This document shows, in pieces, positions 11,186 to 22,300 of a stretch of 64,000 nucleotides of DNA (position 1 is its first letter; each line of letters begins with the position of its first letter). Below the pieces are notes generated by a model. It made no database searches, had not been told where the DNA came from, and was given only the letters and a program-made list of their open reading frames with translations. The stretch covers positions 79,039,536 through 79,103,535 of the forward strand of contig OZ020589.1 of the NCBI GenBank assembly GCA_963971535.1, written 5' to 3'. Made by a program: the position numbers and the translations under genes. The stretch is from Notolepis coatsorum (Eukaryota; Chordata; Actinopteri; Aulopiformes; Paralepididae).

Positions 11186-11332
11186 GAACAGTGTTTGCGA
11201 ATTGTGAAAAGTTGTGCGAAATTGTTGGTCTAAGGACTGTGTGAATGTATGCAATGTCTAATTGAGTAACTCCACTAAACAGGGGGTTGTGTAACTTGCA
11301 TTGGGACTTGGCAAGTTTAAATTAGGGGGAAA

Positions 11333-12439
11333 TGTAGACACCTGAATATACCTAATAATAATGCAATGTGTCTAACTCTAATTCCTTGTACTCTACTGTG
11401 TGCATGATAACATTGTGTAACTCGCTGACCCGTCTTGATTCTCCATATCCTAATATTGACATTTAGTAGTGGGACATGGCGCTGGACTGTCACCAGGGGG
11501 AACTGGTGCGACGTTGGGCTGGCAAAGGACAGGTGAGGAAGAGACTGGCATGAAGGAGGAGCTAGATACACGGGACGCTCTCTTCGTCAATTTCCAGAGA
11601 AGCAAGCGGACGTGTGGACGAAGAGCTCATCATCACAAGGACACGCGAAATACAACTCCGGTCACGTTGTGGGAAAGTAACGTCGTATGCGAAAGTTTAG
11701 CTTACCAGTATAGTGAGTAGGGTACGTTTGAACCAAGAAGAAGACGTACGACAGCCAGACTGCACTGTTGATCCTCCACGTGCTGCGTTTAGAACGTATA
11801 GTCGGGAGAATAGTTTGGTCACACTGACTAAAGCTTAGCTTCAAGTATAGGCCTGTTAGCCCAGTTAGCTCACGCGTCGCTCCACCGTCTTCCAGCCCCC
11901 GCAGCAGACACCGCAGCAGACGTCGCCGGACCGAACCCGCCTCCAGCATTCTCCTAGCCGACCACCAGTCCAGCGATTCGCCTGCCTAACGTCAGCCCAG
12001 CCAGCCCCCTTGCTATCACAGGTGACAACCACGGGACCGTTCGACGGCCACCTCGCGTCACCGACATTCGTTGCGGGAGCAGGCCAGCACTCGGTTGGTA
12101 CACTCACACCAGGTACTGTTAGCGCTCCAAGCGCTCTGGAACATTATCGGCGAACATTCTCCTTTTCGAGAGCATGCCCTCTAAGGGCGAAGAATATGGT
12201 ACTTTGAGCTGGCACGTGCACCAGTGACTAGGGGCGCCCCAACTTTATTATTTTGGTAATGCCGGCACTTATAAGGTATTTTGTTTCAGTGTGGGCCCAC
12301 TCTATTGCATTTATTGTGTTGTGTTATCGTGCGGTGCATATGGCACCATTGTATAAATAAGTGTTTCCCATTGTGTGGCTCCCGGAGCGTGCTGCCCCCT
12401 CCTCGTTATTTGTACATGAAAAGCCTATTAACCCTTACA
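11333..12439 (+). repeat. probable Gypsy-A 3' LTR
   Basis: Follows the pol stop by about 150 bp. A purine tract (ATTAGGGGGAAA) directly precedes TGTAGACACC at 11333. The sequence ends ...CCCTTACA at 12439, giving TGTA...TACA ends. The matching 5' LTR is absent because the element is 5' truncated, so the boundaries rest on terminal motifs only. Confidence 0.5.
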
Positions 12440-12840
12440 GGGACTTATGAATGCAGATACATGTAACCTTCAGTAAAAGGAGAGGCGTATAAATGGGACC
12501 ACTGTGTGCGTGTGAATTAATGTGCATTCTTGCTTAACCCCCTTTTTTTTTTATGAATGTACATTATTGTTTAACCCCTTCTTATCCACGGCCTATGTGT
12601 AATTGGGGCAGGTGCTCTGTACAGGTATCCACCAGTCAACAAGGAAAGGTACTGCTTTGGGGAGAAATTATATCATTTACCATTACTGCCACCGGGGGTG
12701 AGAAGGTGTGGGCAGACCCGGCGCCATGGGCGGGCATTAGGGGGCCGGGCCCGCCCACTGAGTCAGCTGTGCCCACCCTGGTAAAATGTTTTTTTTTTTT
12801 TTTTTTGTCGATCAAAGTCAACTATCCAAATCCTTAGTCG
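12440..12840. other. unassigned sequence beside hAT remnant
   Basis: Contains a T-run (12788-12806) and a GC-rich block (12700-12780). It may belong to the hAT element whose coding end follows, but no termini were found. Confidence 0.35.
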
Positions 12841-13091
12841 GGGACAGCCCTAGTGGGCACTGATGTCAACAACAACATTACTGAAGCTAGCACGGCACTC
12901 TGTGAGAATTCGTTTTCTACCCTCAAGAACATTTTACAGAACATCGCCTTAGTATGCTTCATCGACACAAGCCCAATTTAATTCGGTTGGCATTTGAGAA
13001 GGACTTAACAAAAAAGTTCAGGAATGAGTGGAGGGGCAGTGTTTTAAGAAGATTTCACTCTGTCCCCAAACGCCGCTTGCCGCTCTACTAA
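12841..13091 (+). pseudogene. hAT-family transposase C-terminal remnant
   Basis: The frame ends at TAA 13089-13091. With one frame change it reads ALCENSFSTLKNI, then EHRLSMLHRHKPNLI, LAFEKDLTKKFRNEW and RRFHSVPKRRLPLY before the stop. The C-S-F-S-T-L signature and the following helix match the hATC dimerisation region of hAT/ZMYM-like transposases. No upstream DDE region is visible, so this is a 3' coding relic. A frameshift separates the first 13 residues from the rest. Confidence 0.55.
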
Positions 13092-13211
13092 TGATGGTGA
13101 GTAGCCTGTGGAGGAATTTTGTTTGCTTTTTTATGCACCTTATTTTTGTCAGTTCAGTTCAGTTTGTCAGTGAATTCAGAAGTGTTGAATAAATGGAGAC
13201 TTTTCAAAGAT
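13092..13211. other. spacer before LINE-b tail
   Basis: Short AT-rich spacer, probably the 3' part of the hAT remnant. No further feature was seen. Confidence 0.3.
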
Positions 13212-14040
13212 ATAGAATAGAATAGAATAGAAATGTATTATCCTGAGGGAAATTTGACACTGCAAATCACTCAACATTAACACTTTGATCGCCATGGTTA
13301 AATTCATAATTTACCATCCCTAGCTAGCTCTATTTGTCTATGGAGAAGTTCCCCTTCTTTGCAGGGCTATAACTTTTTTAATTCTATTGCTAAATTGACA
13401 TTATTATGGCCCATTCAATGTCCTATATCTATTGTTCAGGGTGTAGCAACGTTATACTTTTTCATTCACATATTCATACTAAAATACAGTCTAAAGTATA
13501 AGTATGTTTTTATCGTTTTCTGCAGCTTTCTCCAGAACTTGATTTATAGCCCCAAATGCATTATATTGATGATCAAATACACTTTGGTAGCGATCAGTGC
13601 CAGATAAAAAATTTCAACTGGAGGTACTTCTAGTTTATATCGAACACGGTAATAATAAACGCTGAAACTTACCCCAGTCTCCTCGGGCTGTTGGGCGATC
13701 AGCTTGGAGTAGACAGTTTTCTATTATGGGATGTTGATCTAGATGAACCATTTCCAGGTTGTATAATACTATATACGTCCAAATAACGTTGTTTATTGAG
13801 TTAGGGCGAGCGATTGATTATCCAGTGTGTCGAGATGGAGTCCTGCTAACGATCGCGAGTGCCCGGACGAAATATGGGTGAGCACTTCCTGTTTGGCGCG
13901 TCACTTCCTGTTGGGCGATCTGCCGATCGGCCACCAGATGGCGCTCTTGAACCGTTAGAGAGTTGAGTGGAGCTCAGCAGTATATCTCAGGTCCCCGGAG
14001 GAGAAATATGATTTCGATCACAGATTTTTGAAATATTGAT

Positions 14041-14057
14041 ATCAAAGACGTGTTACG
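14041..14057. repeat. LINE-c target-site duplication, left copy
   Basis: ATCAAAGACGTGTTACG, repeated exactly at 27423-27439. It brackets a 13.4-kb interval whose two ends are a LINE 5' UTR and a LINE A-rich 3' tail. Confidence 0.9.
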
Positions 14058-14228
14058 AGGGCGGAGCTAGGCGATTATGGACTAGACGTGTTTCACGTGA
14101 GCTCCCTTCTACCGTGCGGAATATACGTTTTTCCCCATTAGTCTTTATTTTATTTTTATTTGTTTTTTGTCTGCTTGTTAAGTCGTCAAGTTTCAACTAC
14201 TGTCGTCAACTTTTTTCGACTTTCTGCG

Positions 14229-15129
14229 ATGTCGGTGGTGGAAACCAGATCCATGAGCGCTCCAGCCAGCAAACTACCACCGGGCCTGGCCGCACCATCG
14301 CCCGGTGTCGGGGAGATAAGCGAAGCTGTGCTCTCGGTCATGACCAAGCTCCATGCAGAATCTGAGACACGCTTCGCTGAAACACAAAGAAAAGTGCTGG
14401 CGGATTTTTGTGATAACCTTCATCGAGAGATATCAGAGGAAATAAGGTTGGCGGTCGTCCCGTTGATAGACAAGATGGAGTCGCTGCACGCTGTCTCCTC
14501 GGCTAATGCTATCGAACTAGCTGCGCTAACAACGGAGGCCTCATTACAGGGCGAGAAGATGGCGGATCTGGAGCTCTCCCTGCTGGCTAGGCAGGCCGAA
14601 GTTGCCAAACTACAGTCGGTAATTGTGGAAATACAGTCCCGGGAGAGACGCTACAACATCAGGATTGTTGGAGTACCGGAGGGCAGCGGGGAAGGCCGTC
14701 TCTCTGAGACCATGCCGGAATTGCTGCAAGAAATACTGGGGAATGACGTCCTTCCCTCCCGTATGTGAATCGGCCTACAGAGCGGGCAGGACCACTCCTG
14801 GAGTGAACAAGGAACCGAGGCCCATCATTGTCAAGCTGAACAGGCTACAGCAGAGAGAACTCATCATGCGGTCGGCTCGTGCCAGAAGGGGTAATCTAAG
14901 GCTTGGCGATCACAAAGTGGCCATTTTCGAAGACTTTACGCCGGAGGTTCAAGCACAGAGAGGCGAATACAAAGTGGTCCTGTCCAAGCTATGGAAACTA
15001 GGCCTGAGGCCCACGCTATTCGCTCCCACGAAATTATCTGTGTTGGATAAGGTCGATGGTCGGCGTTCATTTTGGTCGTTGGCTAAAGCGAAGGAATATC
15101 TCGAGGGGATAGCCGAGACTGTAGCTTGA
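14229..15129 (+). pseudogene. LINE-c ORF1 protein (coiled coil, RRM-like, CTD), frameshifted
   Basis: ORF1p of L1-type elements is a trimeric RNA chaperone that coats LINE RNA in the cytoplasm. The start chosen is 14229 (MSVVETRSMSAPASK), downstream of an in-frame upstream ATG at 14160 in what looks like UTR. Residues ~25-125 form a heptad-rich coiled coil. RRYNIRIVGVPEGSG opens the RRM-like domain near residue 140. A frameshift near 14757 moves the reading to the frame holding RPIIVKLNRLQQRELI and the C-terminal domain (VAIFEDFTPEVQAQR, then LRPTLFAPTKLSVL). It ends at TGA 15127-15129. One base change in the reading is enough to explain the break. Confidence 0.8.
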
Positions 15130-17209
15130 TATCTATGACGGGTGAGTGACTTGGCGATGTGGGCCTGAATACATTGATAGGGCCGACTATTCATGCTGTC
15201 ATGCCTAGACATGCTAACTGTCCACTGCCCATCCAACTAGCGGGGCTTCCCAATGACTTCTGTTACTTGCTAATGCTGACCTCATGGTCGTACTTGTGTA
15301 TCGCCTCTTTGGAAGCTAACGAGCTAGCTGAACAATGTACATAACAGACTCTAACGTGCTATCCGGATTCATCACTAGCTTACGCGCTAGCCTCGGGCTA
15401 GCTAGCGCGCTGCGTCTAACGTCTGCGCTGAGACATTCGAGACCCGTTAATATTTACGCACTTTGGTTGTTGTTGCTGTTTAAGTGTCATCGGTTTGCAC
15501 AATTCAACGGTGATCGGGTCCTTAACTAACTTCTTGTATGCTTTTATTTTTTATATCCAGGCTGTTTTGAGCTTTGGGCTCCGGTAGGAGAAGATCGGTT
15601 TAATATATATATAAACAATATATGATAACAGGTTGTGCCAGGTATTGCTTATTACTAGGGATGTCCGATATTATCGGCCGACCAATATTATCGGCCGATA
15701 TCGGCAGTAAAATGTGATATCGGAAAATATCCGTATCGGTTTAAAAAAAGAAAAAAACAATAACAATATTTGTTATATATATATCCAGTGAAATTATTAG
15801 TTACCTGAAATTATTCAGTTTTTTGGGGGGGGGGGGAACCCTGCATATATCGGTATCGGTTGATATCGGTTGATATCGGTATCGGAAATTAAGAGTTGGA
15901 CAATATCGGAATATCGGTATCGGTAAAAAAGCCAATATCGAGCATCCCTACTTATTACCATCCCCGGGTTAATGAATGTGTTTAATTCTATTCTTACAAA
16001 GGTTATGTCATTCCAGCCGTTGTGCCTGATCAGAGGGGCACTTACAGGTGTGCACTTTGACCATAACCCCACTTTTTTCCCTTTCTTATTATTGTCGTTG
16101 TTTAAATGACATCTGTTTGCACAATTTACCTGTGATCCGATCCTGCCTTAGACTATCTGCTGGTATGCTTTAATTTAATTTTGTTTTGAATTTTCCTTTA
16201 TCCATTTGTGCTATAACATTGCGACGTTGATGCGCAGACTTGGAAGTAGATGGTTGCAGGGTTGATGTTGAGTTATTATATAATAATGGCTATTTTTTCC
16301 ATTATAGTTATCTCATGTTAGGGCCAAGGCTCACGGTGGTTTTCGACCGATATCTTTATTGAAACAATATATGATAACAGGTTGTGTCAGGTATTGCTTA
16401 TTACCATCCCCGGGTTAATGAATGTGTTTAATTCTATTCTTACATAGGTTATGTCATTCCAACCGTTGTGCCTGTTCAGAGGGGCTGTTACAGGTGTGCA
16501 CTTTGACCATAACCCCCTTTTTTCCCTTTCTTATTATTGTCGTTGTTTAAGTGACATCTGTTTGCACAATTTACCTGTGATCCGATCCTGCCTTAGACTA
16601 TCTGCTGGTATGCTTTAATTTAATTTTGTTTTGAATTTTCCTTTATCCATTTGTGCTATAACATTGCGACGTTGATGCGCAGACTCGGAAATAGATGGTT
16701 GCAGGGGTGATGTTGAGTTATTATATAATAATGGCTATTTTTTCCATTATGGTTATCTCATGTTAGGGCCAAGGCTCAGGTGGTTTTCGACCGATATCTT
16801 TATTGAATTTTATTTTTATTAGTATTTGTGTTTATTGGACTAGTGGGGGTTTAATCAGGGGTTTATCTAGAGGGGGGTCGGAGTGGGGAGCGTCTTATTG
16901 GATCCATGACTCCAGTGGGAAATGAAAGGAAGATGACCATCCTTAGTGGATGGGGCATAGGGAGGGGATTGGAGAGTGGGTATAGGAGGGCTTATAATAG
17001 GACGGGTGGGTTAGGGTTTAGAGTAGAAGGAGGGGGGGTTGTAACTGGGGTGGTATTTTTATGTGTTTTATGTACTGTTGTCTTATATGTGTGTAATTGT
17101 TCCTCCTCTGAACTCCTGGGATTGACCATCTGGGCCCGCCTGGATCAGCGCCTCTGTACTCAGCCTGGCTGCACTGGTATGTTCTCTACGCATTTAGACA
17201 AACTCGACC
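15130..17209 (+). repeat. LINE-c inter-ORF spacer with tandem duplication
   Basis: Two copies of a ~446-bp block lie in tandem (about 15615-16365, counting the hAT insertion, and 16366-16810). Landmarks are GATAACAGGTTGTG at about 15624 and 16373, CATCCCCGGGTTAATGAATG at about 15959 and 16405, and TTTCGACCGATATCTTTATT near 16341 and 16787. A third, more diverged partial copy (TTTGCACAATTCAACGGTGATC, about 15494) lies upstream. The last 400 bp before ORF2 are G-rich and non-coding. Confidence 0.85.
15656..15950. mobile_element. hAT MITE inside LINE-c spacer
   Basis: A 295-bp element with ends TAGGGATGTCCGATAT and ATATCGAGCATCCCTA (imperfect inverted repeats), an interior rich in TATCGGTATCGG-like subrepeats, and an exact 8-bp TSD CTTATTAC (15648-15655 and 15951-15958). 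The undisturbed sequence is visible in the second spacer copy at about 16396. It has no coding capacity, and an 8-bp TSD is typical of hAT. Confidence 0.9.
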
Positions 17210-18207
17210 ATGGCTAAATTGAATATTTTAATTTGGAACGCAGGAGGTCTTAACGCCCCACACAAGCGTGCCAGTGTCCTTTGGTTATTGAAGAGAAGAA
17301 ATATTGACATTGCTCTCCTTAGTGAGACGCATTTATTGGTGGGTGATGTGTCAAGGCTAGCAAATCGACAATATCACGTTATCTCCTCATCCTCAGCCGA
17401 TGATAAGACAAAAGGAGTCGTCATAGTTACAAGACGTAACCTTGATATCAAAGTCCTGGATGTGTGGTCGGACACGGATAGCAAAAGTTGAGTTCTCTCA
17501 TAGGAAGATGGCAATAATAGCATTGTATGCCCCTAACACATTTGATTCAGCGTTCTATAATACAATCACGAAGAATATGTTGGAACTTACTGGATACGCT
17601 CTCATTGTGGGTGGCGATTTTAATGCGTGCTGGTATGCGGAGATGGATAGGTCCGGGCCCTCTGAAACAAGCGACCAAAAACGGTCCTCTAAGGCCCTCA
17701 GGATGTGGGCCCAGGACACTGGGCTCGCAGACCTATGGCGCTTATCCAATCCCACCCTCAAGGATTACTCTCACCTGTCTGCCAGACACAAAACCTTCTC
17801 TCGAATAGACTATGCATTCGCATCCCCTAATTTGTTTGATAGTTTCGACATCTCATTGGTTCCCCTGGCTCTCTCGGACCACAAGGGGATTTTCCTTGTG
17901 GCAACCTTTGGCAGGCTCTCCACGAGAGCTCCCAGGTGGCGTTTTAACTCAACCTTATTAAAGAACGATGATTTCTGCTCTGAGTTAGGGAGTAAACTAG
18001 CTGAATTCTTGCAGATCAATGTTGGCACGGTCGATGACCCCAGGGTCCTATGGAACGCATTGAAAGGATTTATCAGGGGTCATGTCACACTTTTCTCCTC
18101 CAACTTACGTAAATCCCGATCAAAAAAACTAGAAGGACTGGAAACATTATATGCGGATCTATACGCATCTTTGCAAACTAACTATAGTGAACGACTAAAC
18201 ACACAAC
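17210..18207 (+). pseudogene. LINE-c ORF2, APE-type endonuclease domain
   Basis: The N-terminal part of ORF2 nicks target DNA to prime reverse transcription. It starts at ATG 17210 (MAKLNILIWNAGGLN), the same start as in the minus-strand copy. Visible motifs are LLSETHLL, ALIVGGDFNACW, FSRIDYAFAS and LALSDHKGIF, matching the catalytic Glu, Asp/Asn and SDH residues of APE-like nucleases. A 14-bp deletion near 17477, compared with the copy at 54.9 kb, shifts the frame; the reading resumes in the frame open from 17442. The frame is then cut at 18207 by the BEL/Pao insertion (TSD GTAAG). Confidence 0.9.
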
Positions 18208-18212
18208 GTAAG

Positions 18213-19192
18213 TGTTGTAAATTCCCCATTATTTGTTATGCTGTGTATTGTTATTTCCAGTCAGGCACTTCTTTGATGGCCAAGGGGTCCTATTATTTAT
18301 AGTCTGGCATCTCTCTGGACAGCCCAGGGGTCCTAATGGGTTTAAATACAGCGGCCATCTTGCCGCCCATGTGTTCCATTGCTGTCTGCTTTCCCAGTGA
18401 GAGAGTGCGTTCATGAACTAAGTAAGTCACCAATAGCCTACAAATATAGTGCCTATGGTAATGATAGATACATGTCATATGTAGCCTGCCTTATGTGTTG
18501 AGATGCTGTGACATGCATGTGTGACTATGATTTGGTTTGCTACGTTGTGTTAATTCATGCTGCTAATTGAGCTATGCTAATGCCAATAATGCTATAGCAT
18601 CTCTTCAGTTGTGTGTTCTGGATGCCATTGCATTCTGCCATTTACTTGTTATGTTTGGTCCATGCGGCCGATGCTAATATGCTAGATAGCATCTTTTCAG
18701 TTGTGTGCATTATGTTTGGTCCATGCGGCCAATGCTAATATGCTAGATAGCATCTTTTCAGTTGTGTGCATTCTGCCGATTACTTGTTATGTTTGGTCCA
18801 TGCGGCCGATGCTAATATGCTAGATAGCATATTTTCAGTTGTGTGCATTTTGCCGATTACTTGTTATGTTTGGTCCATGCGACCAATGCTAATATGCTAG
18901 ATAGCATCTTTTGCTTAGTGTGTTCAGGTTATGATTGATAAGTATGTACCTCTGTTAATTATTGTGTGTTCTGCTTATATGTTGCAGAATACCACTCACT
19001 CAATCTTTGATTGCTCCATCCAGCCCTACGACCTGGATGGAAAGCACTCTTGAGATATTACTCAACAACAGAATCCTTAATAAAATACGAAAGGACTGTT
19101 CTCTGTGTCTGCGTCCGCTCTCTGACCGGGGTGTGCCGTTCTGGATGAAGTGGCTCCAGCAAACCTTGCAAACAAACATTATATCTTCAATA
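18213..19192 (+). repeat. BEL/Pao 5' LTR
   Basis: Starts TGTTGTAAATTCCCC and ends TATCTTCAATA. It carries an internal minisatellite (18653-18905) whose GTTTGGTCCATGCG landmark repeats at 61-77 bp spacing, and is near-identical to the copy at 23337-24318. Confidence 0.95.
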
Positions 19193-19210
19193 TTGGTCCT
19201 TCGAGCCGGA
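19193..19210 (+). promoter_or_regulatory. primer-binding site, tRNA-Tyr-like
   Basis: TTGGTCCTTCGAGCCGGA directly after the LTR is complementary to the usual 3' end of tRNA-Tyr (CCGGCTCGAAGGACCA), from knowledge of tRNA sequences. This is the expected position for minus-strand priming. Confidence 0.75.
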
Positions 19211-19340
19211 GAACTTCACCCACGACGGCGCCATGGACACACAGAGAACAGCAGCAGACGAAAATGGAAGATGAGGAGGAAGGCTGCGACAGCTTCCAGC
19301 ACACCTGCAAGGCTATCTGGTTAGCTTACCACAGTCCCTC

Positions 19341-22300
19341 ATGCCTAATACTGCACCGTCTCTACCAGATGACAGCGAAGGTGCCACCGCACAGCAGCTG
19401 CGGTCACTCAGCCTGCAGACCGAGTTTGCAGCTACAGGTGACCAGCTCCACACTGCGCTCGGGCCCCCTCCCTGCCTCTCATTGCCGGGAGCAGTCGATC
19501 AGACGCGACAATGGGACCTATCACCGTATGCTAACACCCGGCCTGACCAGCGGGAAGTGTGTGTGGGGCTCACATCGCCATCCCCATCAGAGCAGAGCCA
19601 CCACAGTCGGAGCCTAACAGGTGGCACCTCTGACGCAAGAGGACCTTGCTCTACCATGCCCCTACGCCTTCCACCACCATTGTCACATCATAGTCTGAGC
19701 GTCCCACCCAACCGCTCACCATGGTCGAGCTCGCTGCCACTAATACCGCTGCTGTGCCCAACAACTGCAACGTTACAGTCTCAAGCCACAACCTGTACAC
19801 CGGGCCAAAGGCAGCAAGCCTACATGTCGACTCAGTCTCTACCGCCGACAGTAACCTCCGCACCGCTGTTCGGGGCTGCTCCGAGGCCCCCAGCCCCCAC
19901 CGCGATGAGTCTGGTCATGCCACAGTCTGACTTCCAGGTGATGCAAGCAGTGGGTCACGTGGGCCAGCAAATGCCAACGGTACCAAGTTACCAGCCTACC
20001 TACCGGTCAAACCAGCCTGTGTCATCAATGGTGAGGAGCAGGCATGGCAGCACACCAGCGGCCGCACAGACCCGGTATGAGCTTACGCCAATGAGATCTG
20101 CATATCAAGTGCATCAATATACTACAGCTATGCCTGCACAGCCTAATTATCAACCTCAGACAGCAACAGCACTCTACCCTGCACGATGGTTACCCACTGC
20201 AGCTGCTCTCCAGCCAGTGGGCCAACATACAGCAGGTGCACCTCAGCAGTCTACCTATCAACTACCCTCCTGGACAGCGCTGCCTTCACCATTCACAACC
20301 GCTGTCGCAGCAGCGAGGGCATATCAGCCTCCACCAGTATTCCCTGCTCAGCAAGCGTATCAAGCGCTGCCGCACCAGCTGAGCCGCCATCAACGATCAT
20401 CATATCTGCCTCCACCAATCAACACTGCTCAGCAATTGCATCAAGCACTGCCATACCAGCAGAGCCATCAACAACCAGCATGTCAGCCTCCACAAGCCAT
20501 CCCTGCTCAGCATATGTATCAACCATTGCTGCACCAACTGAGCCACCATCCACAACCAGTGTATCAGCCTCAGCCTGCTGCATCGACTCAGCCAGCCTAT
20601 CAGCTCGTGCATCCAACACCCGGTCCAGCACCCTATTATCATGTAGCAGTTCCACCGGTCCAGTATGTCCGTCAGGCCCAGTACACAGCACTACAGGATC
20701 CATACGCTCTCCAGCCTCCCAGGCAGCCAGTCCCTGTACCTAAACTGCCTAACCTGGTCCATGACAGCGAGAGAGAGTTCACGGACCTTAAGATGGCGCT
20801 GGACCACCTATTCGATGCCCACACTGAACTTTCTGAGCACTACAAGTACCGTGCACTTATGGAGCAGCTGGTTCTAGATGAGGCTAAGCTGATAGCCCAG
20901 TCCTGCAGGCATTATGCGCAACCCTACACCGCCGCCATGCAGGCCTTGCAGCGGCAATATGGACAGCCACATCAGCTTGCACAAAGCGAGATTGCCGCAA
21001 TACTGAACGCTCCTGATCTCAAAGCAGGAGATACCAAAGCCTTCCAGAGCTTCGCCCTTAGCATCGACTTGCTAGTGGGAATGCTGACATCGCTGGAAGG
21101 ACCTAACGGGATGGAAGTCATGTCGACCGGCCATGTGGACTGGCTCCTTAGTAAGCTCCCTAAGCAAGTGAGGGACGGCTTTGTGGAGCACCTACTGGCT
21201 CAAGGTCGCCTCAACACGACTAGCCTAAACCCGTACAACCTTCGAGACCTCGCCGACTGGCTCAGGGTAAAGGCTGAAGCTCAAAGACTGTCAGAGAGAA
21301 TGGCACAGCGCCATCGGATGGAAGGGACACAGTTCTCTAACAGAGACAAGCAAGTTCCCCCACCCAGACCTTGCAACCAGCCTTTCTCGGTTTATTATGG
21401 CTCCGCCAAGCCTAAACAAGACAGCCACCAGCCTGTTGAGACATCTCAATCAGAAGCCAAGAAGCAGAAGTTCAAGAGGATGTGTCTCTTCTGTAGGAGT
21501 GCCGAGCACTACCTATTGCAGTGTCCAGACATTGTCCAATGCTCGCCGGGAAAGGTTGAGAAGTGGATAGCAAATGGCAAACGTTGTCGTAATTGCGGTC
21601 GTACCAGCCATGAGCAAGATGCCTGCACCTTGAGGAAACCATGCAGTGAGTGCCAGGAGGTCCACCTCAGAGTTCTCCACGCCATCGCCAAGCCGGGTCC
21701 CCGTGCCTACCTCATCACACCAAAGGATGGTGCCTCGCTCTCCAACTCCAAACAAGGAGGAAAGGTGTACCTTAAGGTGGTACCAATCGTCATTACTAAC
21801 GGGAGCAAGTCACTGCACACTTATGCGATCCTAGACGATGGAGCTGAACGCACGGTAATACTGCCAGCTGCAGCTCGACACCTGGACCTTAAAGGCGAAG
21901 CGGAGTCCCTCGCACTGCGGACGATTCGCCAGGACGTGGCTCGCCTCACTGGCAAGTCTGTAGATTTCCATGTGGCCTCCCTGACTCATCCTTCTGAACA
22001 GCACCTGGTGAAGGGCGCCTTCACAGCAGGTCGATTAGCCCTGTCAGAGCAGTCTTACCCTGTGACTGCGCTTCAGGAACGCTATTGCCACCTGAGGGGG
22101 CTCCCATTGCAGGACTTCAGTCAAGTGCATCCACTACTGCTAATTGGTGCAGACTGCACCCATCTGATCACATCCCAAGAACCCATCAGATTCGGCCCCA
22201 AAGGTGGACCCGCAGCAGTCCACACAGCGCTCGGCTGGGCACTCCAAGGCCCAGATGGTCTTGCGTCACAGGCTACTTCATGCTACTTTACCTCTCTCAA

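Noticed and set aside
20186..20743. 185-codon Ser/Thr/Ala-rich frame and minus-strand frames inside the BEL gag
   Set aside because: Shadows of the biased gag composition; the main frame has the recognisable domains.
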